A DNA stretch of 64,000 nucleotides from Undaria pinnatifida (Eukaryota; Sar; Phaeophyceae; Laminariales; Alariaceae): assembly GCA_012845835.1 (NCBI GenBank), contig JABAKD010000013.1:14925016-14989015 (forward strand), in the 5' to 3' direction. The translations under genes and the position numbers were made by a program. The notes below the pieces were generated by a model, which was not told the origin of the DNA, searched no databases, and was given only the letters and a program-made list of their open reading frames with translations. Each line of letters opens with the position of its first letter. The first letter of the stretch is position 1. Of the stretch, positions 10,201 to 61,672 are shown in pieces.

Positions 10201-12757
10201 AGGGTACATACATACAGACAGGGCTTGCACCCACGGCAGGCGTCGTGTGCCGTTCCGACAGGTGGACAAACTCGAGTTCGTGCAGCACATATCCCAGGTG
10301 CCGAGCGAGGAGGGTCGAAACGCGGAATTGGCCTTGTATCGGAAGGCCCCGGAGGAGGCGGAGTCGATCCTGCTGCAGACGTCTCCCCCCCTCGTCTACC
10401 GTGCCATCAAGCTCAACGTGAGCTTTGGATCTATTTGTTGTTGGTGGTGGTGTTGTTGTTGTCGTGGTTCTCGCCTTGAGTAATCGCCTTAAGTAATCGC
10501 CTTAATCTAGTCCGTGGTCACGGTACAGGCTCTACTCTGGAGTGGAAGGATTCCTCAGGAAAACATATAACAAACCGGAGCGATACGCATATATATGCTG
10601 AAGCAAGTCGTATGTCAGACAAGAAACAGGCGTGAAATCATAAATGAGCGTGCGTGTACGACAGCGTCGAACCTCCAGTTGATGGAGACCGCTCGGATTG
10701 ACGGTTAACTGACTTGGGAAAATGTTTTTAAGGAGGGATGTCGTAGACAAAAGGCGGTGCCGCGACAAATGAAAATATCGTGGTTGTAGGTCGTTTTGGT
10801 TGTTCAGATCCCTGCTTCACCGGCAGTTGGGCTGTTATTTGAGTTTGCATCGTGCTCTGCATTTGCTGTCACTCTGTTGTCCTTCGGACGAACAAGCGGC
10901 CCCTCCCGCCGAGTGCAACCTGGCATGTGGACAAAACCACCGTTAAAGTGTAGTAATACGCACTTGTTTTCCCCACAAAAGGTCGCGCGCGACAACCCCT
11001 CCCGACATACAAAAGGTTTTACTGTATAGACTGGACCTACTCATAGTAGGTCGACCAACGCACAACAGCCCCCCCTCCTCACATCCCTCACACGTGCCGC
11101 ATCCCACATCCCTCACACGTGCCAGGTCAAGGGTAGAACTTTTTGGTGAAATTTTGGTTGTTGCTGACGGGGCTCCTCACCTGAAGTGCCCAGGCCTCAA
11201 GTCACCCCACCAGCGCGCGTTACGACCCCCTCCTTACACCCCTCGCCTCAGATGCGTCTCTTCAGGTGGTCTCTCTCGATGTGCTACTTACGGGGAAGGA
11301 TAGTAATGAGGACCAAATAAGAGTGGGAAAAACAGGGAAATATGTAGGCTTTTGTATACATCGTGAGTCCTGGGGTGGGAAAAACAGGGAAATATGTAGG
11401 CTTTTGTATACATCGTGAGTCCTAATTACTGTGGTCCTCCGTGATAGGGCTAGCCGTCCATACGCACACGGGGACAACTCCACCGCTTAACAGCAATGCA
11501 CACTTTGGCTTCCTCAAAGTAGGTCGACCAGTGGGTAATACATACATACACCCCGCGAGCAATCCCTCCCTGGTCGGTAAAAACCCGACGTGCTCCGTCC
11601 CGCCTTTGTAGGGGTGCAAGGGTCGAATAGCTTTGATCTAAATACTACATCACTAGACCACTGAGGGGATTCACCGACCTATATCCTTCATGAGGATATA
11701 CGCACCCCGTATCACGCGCGATCGAAGTATCCTCCACAGCTTGAAAATGTTAGTTTCGACAAAATCCTCGATTTCACAGCCGGAGTCATGCTGATATTGT
11801 ATTTTTTTACGAAGACTACAGCAAGGCACGAACATGATTACGTCCTCTGTCCGCATCCCTCGCCTCAGATGCGTCTCTTCAGATGGTCTCGTGCACTAGA
11901 GCTAGCCGTCCAGCACAAAACCCATGTGGACACGGTGCTAGGCTACCGACAAGTGTATCTCAAGACGTCGGGGAAGGAGGAGACGGACAAGCGATTTTTA
12001 CAGTTCGCTTCCGAGGTGAAACATGAAACAATGCAGGACGGCGCGGGGGTGGAGTGTCCTCATGCCATGCATGGTCGCATACCGGCATAGAACTAGGGGC
12101 GATCAACTGGCCCCGCCTCCTGTATGGGCGGTGGCGGGGCCATATTTTGATAAATGGGTGGCCTGGCGACAACGCCTACAGCAGATGCCTAGGATAATAA
12201 ATGTCGAGCACGCATACGTACAGAGTGGCAACCTCCAATAAGTCGTGTCGTAGTGATGTACAGTACCGTTAGGTTGTCGTGTCTGGTAAATATAAAAGGG
12301 CTTGTGGCTTGTAGGTGCATCGTGCTCGTTGTAGTAGTTGGGTACCGGTATGTAATAGTCGTCGTAGTAGTAGACCCGCACCCCCGATGTTGTGGCGTTC
12401 CGCTCGTGTGTGCTCTCCCGCCCAATCAAGACGGCGTTGTATCGGTCCTACTAGTAATAACGCATGTGCTCTGCCAAATGGTTGACGAGATACTTCAAGT
12501 GCAAGCGTATGAAATGGCTTCGTATTATCCATGCTACTAGTAATAACGCACATGTGCTCAAGTTAATAGCGATAGATAATGTATTTCAAGTACAAACGTG
12601 CGCGACTTGAGTTGTGTCCTTGTCACCCCATATTGTGATTGCCTCTTACAAGGTGTCTGTGGATTGGGACGTCATCTCCGCTAAAAAAGAGAAGGAGAGG
12701 GACGACGAGCGAACCAGGGCTGGGCATGGAAGGGGTGGGTCGACGGGGCGGAAATAG
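1109..12757 (+). CDS. IFT80: IFT80 homologue, intraflagellar transport subunit (3' part, 10 exons)
   Basis: Joined exons 1109-1246, 2432-2554, 3746-3955, 4986-5132, 6157-6309, 6887-7035, 8505-8604, 10262-10417, 11869-12015 and 12653-12757 give about 475 residues in one consistent frame, all with GT-AG borders. The product follows the C-terminal part of animal IFT80 (about 777 residues in human): [76 protein letters not shown] and a closing Lys/Glu-rich tail. In known IFT80 the N-terminal half forms two WD40 propellers and the C-terminal part an alpha-solenoid. The protein belongs to complex IFT-B and moves cargo along the flagellar axoneme. The first propeller and the start codon lie left of the window. 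The gene is convergent with the large minus-strand gene. Eight of nine introns are phase 0. Confidence 0.95.
1949..2040 (+). repeat. SINE tail fragment
   Basis: The 'cacctgtaaccactgcttgt' stretch and the preceding G-rich run match the 3' body of the tRNA-derived SINE at 63328-63649. The tRNA head is missing. Confidence 0.6.
2080..2441 (+). repeat. tandem units of about 100 bp carrying acceptor-like ends
   Basis: Roughly four diverged units share ctactggcgtttgctg, tatcgagag and an end like ttttcaggttttcgt. The last unit ends in the true acceptor of the exon at 2432. Confidence 0.75.
2432..2554 (+). CDS. IFT80: IFT80 exon
   Basis: The acceptor is tatttttcag|GTG and the donor is GTTCAG|GTAACA, giving 41 codons in phase 0. 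The product contains [11 protein letters not shown] and [13 protein letters not shown], closely matching the animal NWNTPIIFDL and LILQAERHFLLVD. The acceptor is the last of several tandemly repeated acceptor-like copies in 2080-2441. Confidence 0.95.
2626..2707 (+). mobile_element. 82-bp MITE flanked by TTAA (piggyBac-like)
   Basis: The ends CCCCTTTACAAC and GCTCTAAAGGGG form an imperfect inverted repeat, and TTAA directly flanks both sides. Related, more decayed copies lie near 8281-8357, 25866-25958, 43748-43843, 60797-61194 and 61586-61672. The superfamily call rests only on the TTAA target and CC-start. Confidence 0.65.
2712..2915 (+). mobile_element. partial copy of a MITE of about 285 bp
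   Basis: It shares the actgattttggg, catggc, ttaagaagccccgtc and acctctatcgtcgc segments, in the same order, with the copy at 61230-61525. The two are alignable by eye over most of the length. Confidence 0.6.
3390..3700 (+). repeat. tandem units of about 90 bp in an IFT80 intron
   Basis: Three to four diverged units share ttttgttagtgcggttggca, ttcatggccacc and cttcttcagttt. One unit carries a long C-run (about 3477-3496). Confidence 0.6.
3746..3955 (+). CDS. IFT80: IFT80 exon
   Basis: The acceptor is cgtcggcag|GTA and the donor is GAGGTG|GTGAGT, giving 70 codons in phase 0. The motifs [23 protein letters not shown] and [11 protein letters not shown] align with IFT80 SYEGRFISSPKF, TVSLSNDTIAI and ASTGKPLGDGK. 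Confidence 0.95.
4000..4960. other. intron sequence without recognised features
   Basis: IFT80 intron between the exons ending 3955 and starting 4986. No coding region or clear repeat was seen. Confidence 0.5.
4986..5132 (+). CDS. IFT80: IFT80 exon
   Basis: The acceptor is ttcgccgcag|GAG and the donor is ACGCAG|GTAGGA, giving 49 codons in phase 0. The product contains [19 protein letters not shown], equivalent to KGLTNDRKIAFIDKNRDL in animal IFT80. Confidence 0.94.
6157..6309 (+). CDS. IFT80: IFT80 exon
   Basis: The acceptor is ccggtcag|GTG and the donor is GGCAAG|GTAAAA, giving 51 codons in phase 0. It holds [16 protein letters not shown], the most diagnostic IFT80 block (VWYYPNTVYVDRDIL in animals). 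The 3' border of this exon is partly duplicated about 200 bp downstream. Confidence 0.96.
6285..6690 (+). repeat. two-copy repeat of about 200 bp including the end of an IFT80 exon
   Basis: The exon end agagacgcggcagaattcgg and its donor are echoed at about 6487-6525. Downstream segments (cttcaacgaag, cctggggtcttgg against cccttgggttttg, atctcaaggttcag against gtctcaacgttcag) keep the same order in both copies. Confidence 0.65.
6887..7035 (+). CDS. IFT80: IFT80 exon
   Basis: The acceptor is cgcgtag|TCT and the donor is TGCAG|GTTAGA, giving 149 nt that end in phase 2. The product runs [31 protein letters not shown] and WEEAVRLCR, matching IFT80 PHIVSFVGNQ, IRRADGSL, PYPAILHEY and WEDAVRLCR. 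The split Arg codon is completed by the next exon. Confidence 0.94.
8505..8604 (+). CDS. IFT80: IFT80 exon
   Basis: The acceptor is ggaggggcag|G and the donor is CACGAG|GTGACA. The first base completes the Arg codon; then come [18 protein letters not shown] and [11 protein letters not shown], matching IFT80 FVKEQTMWACLAAMA and TAEIAYAAIGEI at the start of the alpha-solenoid. Confidence 0.93.
8610..10260. other. intron sequence, mostly featureless
   Basis: IFT80 intron. A short (CAT/CAC) His-codon-like run lies at 9813-9842. No gene is supported. Confidence 0.5.
10262..10417 (+). CDS. IFT80: IFT80 exon
   Basis: The acceptor is gttccgacag|GTG and the donor is CTCAAC|GTGAGC, giving 52 codons in phase 0. 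[18 protein letters not shown] and LVYRAIKLN align with DKVQYINSI, EAEIVLLQ and LVYQAIQIN of IFT80. Confidence 0.94.
11244..11490 (+). pseudogene. broken duplicate of an IFT80 exon start
   Basis: ctcgcctcagatgcgtctct at about 11244-11277 repeats the acceptor and start of the exon at 11869. gctagccgtcca and an acacgggg stretch near 11440-11490 match a later part of the same exon. A 52-bp tandem repeat lies between the two pieces. Confidence 0.65.
11323..11423. repeat. 52-bp tandem repeat, two copies
   Basis: Two nearly identical copies starting gtgggaaaaacaggg and ending catcgtgagtcct at 11323-11374 and 11375-11423. Confidence 0.9.
11530..11627 (+). repeat. dispersed repeat family A, copy 1
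   Basis: It contains cctggtcggtaaaaacccga, cgtgctccgtcccg and gcaagggtcgaa, shared with copies at 20862-21005 (-), 33003-33125 (+), 51670-51730 (+), 51947-52100 (+) and 52640-52935 (-). Confidence 0.7.
11640..11812 (-). repeat. terminal fragment of TIR family B
   Basis: It contains cacgcgcgatcgaagtatcc, agtttcgacaaaatcctcga and tttcacagccggagt, the reversed end sequence of the elements at 37497, 41364 and 44868. Confidence 0.65.
11869..12015 (+). CDS. IFT80: IFT80 exon
   Basis: The acceptor is cctcgcctcag|ATG and the donor is TCCGAG|GTGAAA, giving 49 codons in phase 0. [20 protein letters not shown] and [13 protein letters not shown] match the most conserved C-terminal block of IFT80. A broken copy of this exon's start lies about 620 bp upstream. 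Confidence 0.96.
12447..12605. repeat. tandem duplication of about 90 bp
   Basis: ctactagtaataacgca, atgtgctc and tttcaagta/acttcaagtgcaa recur in order in two adjacent copies inside the last IFT80 intron. Confidence 0.6.
12653..12757 (+). CDS. IFT80: IFT80 terminal exon and stop
   Basis: The acceptor is cctcttacaag|GTG. There are 34 codons and a TAG stop. [17 protein letters not shown] corresponds to the IFT80 tail IDWEKIKAKIEMEITKE; the last residues are Gly/Arg-rich and specific to this lineage. The phase agrees with the previous exon. Confidence 0.9.
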   Translation: MSVDWDVISAKKEKERDDERTRAGHGRGGSTGRK

Positions 12758-13025
12758 ACTCGGGCAGGGGGGGGGAAGCCTGTCAGGCGGACGAAGAACG
12801 GCACCGCGGTTACGCCGTAGCAAACGGCATACAACAGTACTGTGCTCGGCGGTGGCCAAGTTGCTTCGCGAGCCGCCGCGCACAGCAAGGTGTCTTGGGT
12901 TTGGGGGAGCAGGCCGAAATTGCCGAAAGGGCTACGGCAGCAGGTCGTCACCGAGATAGAGAGGGGGGTGGCTTCATACGGCGTCAATCCGCGGAAGATA
13001 TCGCGGCATTTCTGCTGCACGCAGC

Positions 13026-13031
13026 AATAAA
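13026..13031 (+). promoter_or_regulatory. possible IFT80 polyadenylation signal
   Basis: An AATAAA hexamer lies 269 bp after the IFT80 stop. It is plausible by position only; use of the canonical hexamer in this lineage is uncertain. Confidence 0.25.
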
Positions 13032-13305
13032 TCGTACACCCATCACTTAGCACGGAACGTACATAGTTCGAAATATTGTATTACTCCGCAGTACCTGGTA
13101 TAATTTAACGCATACTCGTAGGTATGCGATGGCACAGCCGATAGAGAGACGCCAGCGTGTGCAGGAAAACTGAAGAAAAACCAACCGCGCAAAAGTAGGT
13201 CATCCTCGCACCCGCCCCCCATGCTAACCGAACGGGCACACAAAAAAAGTGGTGCGCTACAATTGTTGCAGCAGCACAAGCATCGCCAACAAGCAAGATC
13301 CCTAA

Positions 13306-13575
13306 GGGCCGTTCCTAACGAACACAAAAAAAAGTCAGGAATCCTGACAAAAAAACGATACATTTTCACGAATCGCACTGTTTGTCAGGAATCCGGACTT
13401 TAAATCATTTTTGACATTTTCCATCAAAATTGATGTCAGGATTCCCGACAAAAAACATGTTTTTCTTTCTTTTAAACGTGACATTTCAGAATTTCAAAAT
13501 ATCAGGATTCCTGACATTTTTTTTTTAGTTTGTCAGCATTCCCAAGGACACTTTGGCGTTCGATAGGAACGACCC
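13306..13575. mobile_element. 270-bp Harbinger-like MITE with TAA target duplication
   Basis: The ends GGGCCGTTCCTAACGAAC and (reverse) GGGTCGTTCCTATCGAAC are inverted repeats, and TAA flanks both sides (13303-13305 and 13576-13578). The interior repeats TCAGGAATCCTGACA-like palindromes four to five times. The TWA target and GG start fit PIF/Harbinger; no transposase is present. Confidence 0.8.
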
Positions 13576-13578
13576 TAA

Positions 13579-15040
13579 GCAGTAACAGCCCGAACGCCCT
13601 TGACTCCACATGGTAACATTATGCCATCGAGTCCCCTAGAACTGCGATCGCGCGCAAAGGACGTTATCTGTCCCGCAAGAATATGCAGCAGCAGCGGTAC
13701 AACGGCAGCCGTGTGCTTCCAGCTCGTGCCTTTGTGCCAATAGTCACGGTGGGTGTTTGCGTGATTGGCGTACAGTGCACAGTGCACAGCAGGAGATCGA
13801 ACCACTACAACGACAGAACCACGCCCAATGCCATAATCAGGCACACATCGTCGGACCTTGTATCAGGTAAACGAAGCATACAGCAGCACGAGCTAAAGAA
13901 GTGGCTCATATCCTACCAGGTACACATGATTGGAACGCATGTGTTGACCATGTTGTACTTGCGACGCCCCCGGGATATCAATCCAACCCCTCCCGAAATC
14001 TAGCTCATATTCCCTAGCACCAGGAATAAACAGCAACGTGATGACCGACTGAGGTGAATGCCATACGTTGCGCGCAGAAACCAGGCTCTTGCGTCCAACG
14101 AAAAATATTATATCGCCACCTTTGTAAACTGACGGCGTACCAACAGCAGTCCAATTGCTGTCCCGTTTACCTAAATTTAGGTCAATACCCCCCCGCCGCC
14201 CTCCACTCCCCCAAGAAATGCCTCTATTCACCGATAAACTGTATCCCCGAGGAAGGAGTCACGGCGGACATTCAAACCTCAGGATAGAACTTGCTCAATA
14301 GCGGTTAGGTCACTACCGGTGCCTGGTGCTGTACAACTCGGAAATCCCCCGCTCCGTCAGCGTTGACGAACTACACCTGCACTCCTCCTGTAGCCACCAC
14401 AACACGCAAAAGTCATGCAGACCTCTAAACTTCGAGATAGTGCTACGTCGTGGGATACGGCATCGAGGCCTTCGCCTGCTTCCTCCGGCTGTAACAGAAA
14501 CTACATGTAGTTGCACTTCTCGCTGCATAGATCACCCTCATCATGGCAAGCCAGCTTCGCAAATATTTGCCGATCCCTTGAGTTATTGCACTTCCCCACC
14601 ACACAGATTCGTTCCGGCATGAAGAGGGCCTCTAAGCTTCTAACCAACGCACACGCCTCCATCCTGAAGAAAAAGCCGCAACGAACGTTCACGAATCCTG
14701 ATACAAAAACCCCGCACCAGCAGCCACACGAGAGTGGTCATGGTAAATATCACACGTTTCACGGGCGCTTCCACACAAAAATACTAACAGCGGTGTACAA
14801 AAACACACCACCCACAAACAGCCGCCCGCCTCCCAACGCCAACTCCCCTTCCCGATCCCCTCGGTTCCGCGCGAATGCCTCCACACACGCGGAACCCTAC
14901 ATCATGTCTCCGACACACTTCCCTCGTCTACGCCGCTTTGATACATGCTTCGTACATGTTGTCTAAGTTCACCAGTAAAAGGTCCTCCTTCCGACATCAC
15001 AGTTAATTAAACGTCGGTTTCTGCCCGCATAATTGAATGC
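13579..15040. other. intergenic sequence without recognised genes
   Basis: Convergent intergenic region between the IFT80 stop and the giant gene's stop. Open frames here lack splice support, repeats or family motifs. Confidence 0.5.
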
Positions 15041-16560
15041 CTGCTCCTGACCTCGCAATACAATGCCCATTTCTGACGTCAAAATTACACGCCTACTTCT
15101 GATATTCCATGCCCACTACGAGAGAGATCGCGTACTTGTTGCTTGTTAGCGCAAGCACAGCCCCACTCTTTCATCTCCAAATGCAAGGACAACCTCTTCA
15201 ACTCTACCAATGTCTGCTTCGGACATGACGATAAGGTGTCTGTTTCCGAAATCACGGTCAAAACGTCTCAAAGTCCTGCCGACTGCGACATATCGTGTTT
15301 ATGTTAGCGTGAGACTAACGCCAATCTCTTCCCCTCAAACGCAAGGACGGCTTCTTCACCTCTACTGCCCATCTCCTTCTGACATCAAAATTAAACGTCC
15401 GCCTTTGACATCACAAGCCGGGCTGCCCTGCCCACGTACGAAATATCGCGTATTCGTGACAGCACAATCAGCCCCAACCTCCTTTCAGACGCAACGACGA
15501 CTTCTTCACCTCTACCCTTGACACAATCCATCACCGCCGGCAGCGACCCTGCGCTGAAGCGACCAACTCCCCGACATGCACGAAAGAAAAAACAAGTCAA
15601 ACAAACCACCTCTGTCTGCTTTTGATATAACCATTAAATGTCTGTTTCTGGCATCATAGGCCTTGCCGACTATGAGAAATCGCGTGTTTGTCATCAGAGC
15701 ACGAGACCGCCCCCACACTCCCTCACTTCTTCACCTCTACCCTCGGCACTCACTTACTAGTGGCAGCGACCTTGCGCTGAAGAATCAAACCCCCGTCAAG
15801 CGCCAAAAATAAAACCAACCATGTCTGCTTCTGACGTAACAAAAAAAAGTATGTCTGCTTCTGGCATCACAAGCCGTGCCGACTATGTACTAAAGGTCGT
15901 GCACGTGTCACATAGCACAAGACGAGTCCCGTTGTCCTTCCTTCAAACCGCTTGTGTACCTCTACCCTTCACACAATCCATTACCTGCGGCAGCGACCCT
16001 GCGCCAAAAAAATCTACCTCCCGACATGCGCGGCACAGAAAACAAATGGAGACCCATCATATCTGCGTCTGACAAAACCATTACATGTCTGCTTCTGGTA
16101 CTGCAAGCCCTGCCCAACATGCACGAGAGATCGCGTACTTATTATGACAGCACGAGGCCAGCCCTCCTACTCTCCTTCCTCCAAACTTAAGGACGACTTC
16201 TTTACCTCTACCCTTCAAACACTCCACCACCCCTCACGGCGGTCCTGCGCTGACGCAATCAATTCCCCGGCGTGCGCGAATGAGAAAACAAACCAAACAA
16301 ACCAAACCTGTCTGCTTCTGGCATAACCATTAAATGACTGATTTTGGCATCACAAGCCCTGCCGACTTTCACAGCTCGCGCACATGTCATGATAGCACGA
16401 ACCGGCCCCACTCCCCCCCCCCCCCCCCCCCCGCCCCTTTTTCAGACGCAACGATGACTTCGTCGCCTCTACCCTTGACAAATCCATCACCGGTCGAAGC
16501 GACCCTGCGCTCTAGCAATCAACCCCCGACAAGCGCGACAGAGAAAGCAAACCAACTAAT
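15040..16560. repeat. satellite-like array, units of about 240 bp
   Basis: Six or so diverged units share tgtctgcttctgacataac, catcacaagccctgccgac, cttcacctctacccttgac, ggcagcgaccctgcgctgaa and ccccgacatgcgcg, always in that order. One unit has a C-run at about 16407-16432. Confidence 0.85.
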
Positions 16561-16589
16561 TCTAGACCCGGCATTAAGACCCAAACCCA

Positions 16590-16678
16590 CCAACCCACCC
16601 AACCACCACACACCTATCAATCAAACCACCAACCAACCCACCCACCCACCCACCCACCCACCCACCCACCCACGCAGG
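16590..16678. repeat. (CCCA)n low-complexity run
   Basis: Repeated accaacccacccaccc ending in a pure CCCA run; similar CCAA/CCCA sequence recurs near 18670-18870 and 54640-55390. Confidence 0.85.
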
Positions 16679-17684
16679 GAAATGACTGCAGTTTACAGCA
16701 TCCACACGACCGTACAACGGTACACAACATACAGAAAAGTTACAAAAGTAAGGGCGGGGAAAACGGAAATAAAACTGATGCTGTAGAGCCCTGCGTGTCG
16801 ACGTGGTAAAAAACAAAAAAAAGGGAAACACACCCGAAAATTGAAAAGGCCTCTGATGTGCCGCCGCCCGGACCTTGTCAAACACCGAAAACCTTCTGAA
16901 ATAGAAAACATGCGCTGAGGCCGAAAAATGCATCTCCCGGATGCGAGCGAAAACAAGCGAGGTGTTGGGCGTATTCAATGCGCCTACGAAGAACACGACC
17001 AACAAAACAACACACCAACCAACTAGCCCACACATCCAAAACTTACTGCTTCACACATTTGCTCAACACATTTATACGAGACATTGTTGGGTTAGCGACG
17101 GTATCACAGCGCGCTTCACCGAAACGCCCGCCACATACCGTTTGCACCACGGCTGCCGATCTACAAGGTGGCAAGGACAATGTTTTTATGGTACGTGTAC
17201 ATAATCACACGGCAAAGCTATGTACGCCCTATCATACCCCGAACGAAGGGGAGTAAACACGCAGAAAAAAGGCACGTTTTGTCTGTAGATGGGAAAAAAA
17301 AAAAAAAAAACGGCGCACTAAAAACAAATCTCCCAAAAAGCGTCACCGTTTCCACAATGTATGTCGGCCTCCTCCGACTTCGATTGGCAAAAACCCTCTC
17401 ACAGGCTCACCCTCTCCCCCCGCCGCCCTATCGAATAACACTCTGTCCACAAATGTAACGAGCACTGGGGTATATCGATATTATATACCAAAGCGGTCTA
17501 TACCATCTATTTCTGGACAGAATGGTAACCGTTTCATCAATAATTCCTGCGCTCCCACTTGTGCCTCGTTGCTGACCGACGCGTCATCGAGTTGCCACAG
17601 CACCACGTGGAAAAACCATCTATGTCTCGTCGAGCTGTGACAGTGCCACATGCCAGAACAAATTGACGCCTTGTCGAGCTTTGC

Positions 17685-17772
17685 CAGTCCCTGGCACAAT
17701 TTTCAAGTCCTTGGAATAGCTTCCAAGCCCCTGGAGCAGTTTTGAAGCCCCTGTTGGAAAATGTTTTCAAGC
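17685..17772. repeat. short tandem units just after the giant gene's stop
   Basis: About four diverged units of 20-28 bp with cccctggagcagttttgaag; lies in the presumed 3' UTR. Confidence 0.55.
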
Positions 17773-17776
17773 CTCC

Positions 17777-59636
<41,860 letters not shown>

Positions 59637-59639
59637 GAT

Positions 59640-60005
59640 GTGCTTTTGGCTGTTATCCCGCCTGGTGGTGGTGTTGAAGTTGGTGGTGGTGGGGATATCG
59701 GTGTTGGCGTTGGTGATCATGTTTTTGGTCGTGTCGGTGGTGTTGGTGTTGATGTTGGCGTTGGTGTTGGCATTGGCGTTGGTGTTGTGGTTGGTGTTGG
59801 TGGTGGTGTTGGAGTTGGTGGTGGTGGTGTTGAAGTTGTTGTGTGTTGTTGGTGTTGTTGATGGCGTGATCGGTGTTGATATTGGCGTTGGTGGTGTTGG
59901 CGGTGATGTTTGAAAAGACGATGACGGTGTTGATGTTGTTGTCGGTGTTGACGCAGGTGATGGTGTTGAAAATGGTGATGTTGGTGTTGAAGTTGATAAA
60001 GTTAG
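59640..60005. repeat. GTTGGTGTTGGCGTTG triplet-rich tract
   Basis: Hexamer-like gttggtgttg units. On the minus strand it reads as Asn/Thr codons in frame with exon 1, so it may be an N-terminal extension, 5' UTR, or the end of a 5' intron. Confidence 0.8.
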
Positions 60006-60440
60006 TGTTAGGGGCCGAGCAAAGCAAGGCGCCAATCAGGCAAGATAAAGAGGAAGAGAACGACGCGGGTAAGAGAACGCAGTGGTCAAGGACAAGGGGC
60101 AAGGTGCGGGGGGGGGGGGGGGGGGGGGAGGAGAGGGAGGGACAGGGTGGAAGAAGCGTCAGCCGTTGTCAAGGCAATCTCTCGCGGTTATATATATACA
60201 CTATACCCGGTACCAGGGTACCAAGTATAACTGAACAGGGGGATACCATAATTTCCTTCAACGCACGGCCAAAAGCCCCATTTTCGGCGACAAACCATTT
60301 GAAACTACTGTGGGATGATTGATGCAGTGTAAATAGGGAGATAAGTCGGCTCACGAAACACTTCATTTCACATTTCAAAGTAGACAATAGGCCGCGACGC
60401 GAGTGAGTGATGCACCATCGCGATGCTGCCGAAATGCTAC

Positions 60441-60586
60441 CTGCCCTCTTCAGCGCTTCCACGCAAATCGTCGCTATCAACCAACACCACAAACAGCAGC
60501 GGCAGTATCAAGAGGAGATTTCGCAATATTATCGGGGCATCGCCACCTCCAGGTAGAGCTACTGTACATCGACACCGGCCGTCCAT
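60441..60586 (-). CDS. candidate signal-peptide first exon of the giant gene
   Basis: An ATG at 60586 opens 48 codons with a basic start, then IILRNLLLILPLLFVVLV, a good signal-peptide core, and ends GGGCAG|GTAGCA in phase 2. A phase-compatible acceptor (caccaccag|GCGGGAT, near 59665) would join it in frame to the large exon. This is seen in sequence, but the joining is inferred. It could also be an unrelated small reading frame. Confidence 0.35.
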
Positions 60587-60796
60587 AAGGCACACGCGAC
60601 GGTACAGGTGCACTGGCTCTTTTTCGCGTTCTGAAGTTGGTGGCTTGTGAAGCTCTATTGACACACCTCACCCACAAAAGTGACTTACTTACAGTGTAGA
60701 GTCGACTGAAAACGCAAACCGATGGACAACCCCATGGCCTCGGTATACAAACAAATCATGTGGGGAAATAAGAATTGAGACATTCCGACAATAACC

Positions 60797-61194
60797 CCTA
60801 TCTTAACCCCCTATGACCCCTTTGGAGCCCCCAAATCCCTGACGCATGGTACGATAAAAGCAGCAGTTTTTGGCTCTTTTATTTTGTCTGATGAAATGAC
60901 GGGACTCCTTAACGCAAAATCGTCGGAAAAAAAATATATATACACAATTATGTTGCACGATTGTTTCTGTACCTAGTGTACCTAGGCCATGGGCTTTTTC
61001 ATCCGGTATTGTAGCAGCCTTGATGGTTGTCCAAACCGTTTTTTGGGTCATGACAGGTCTTAAGCTCCCAAATTGAGGAACCTCAGAAAAACAAGTGGTG
61101 ATGCCGCCTCTATCGTAGCAAGCGTCCCTCCCTGTACTAACTTCAAGTAAACGTATCCCCAAAAACGTTTACAGCAGTAGTGAAAGCGTCAAGG
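60797..61194 (-). mobile_element. TTAA-type MITE split by a second MITE
   Basis: The outer halves (cccctttggagcccccaaat and aacgtatccccaaaaacg) are the reversed MITE of 2626-2707. Between them, 60841-61124 has inverted ends ACGCATGGTACGATA and (reverse) ACGCTTGCTACGATA and is flanked by ccct. Confidence 0.75.
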
Positions 61195-61229
61195 AGCCCT
61201 ATCGCTCAGAAAACAGTCTAGCCAAAAAG

Positions 61230-61525
61230 TGCTACGAAACCAAAAACAAAAGTGACGGGTGCCACGACAGAAGTGCACCACGATTTTTCTGAGGTTCCTC
61301 AATTCGGGAGCTCAACACCTCTCCCAAAGAACTGATTTTGGATAAAAACAAACCTGTTCTACCGGATGAAAACCCCCGCGGCTTACGTACACAACGAGAG
61401 TCACGCAAAAAACATGGCCTATTATTTATTTCTTTTCCGACGATTTTGGATTAAGGAGCCCCGTCATTCACAAAACAATTTCGCCAAAAAACGGTACACC
61501 TCTATAGTCGCACGGGTGAAGTGTA
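61230..61525 (+). mobile_element. second copy of the inner MITE, opposite orientation
   Basis: tttctgaggttcctcaattc, ccggatgaaaac, catggcc, ttaaggagccccgtcattca and acctctatagtcgc follow the reverse complement of 60841-61124. Confidence 0.7.
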
Positions 61526-61585
61526 ACAACCACTCACCACGTTCTTATACCGGGTAACAGGTATCCGACACAGGTATTATATGAC

Positions 61586-61672
61586 ATTAACGCCTTTACA
61601 GCTGGAAACCCGTTTTTGGGACAAAATTACTAGGAGTTAGTGTAGGGAGGGGTTTTCACGGCTCCAAGAGGT
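61586..61672 (+). mobile_element. copy of the TTAA-type MITE
   Basis: cctttacagctggaaacccg, gacaaaattactaggagtta, gggaggggttttcacggctc. Confidence 0.7.

Noticed and set aside
16574-17035. 153-codon minus-strand frame downstream of the giant gene
   Set aside because: Composed of CCCA repeat translation and low-complexity Phe-rich sequence; lies beyond the stop of the gene.
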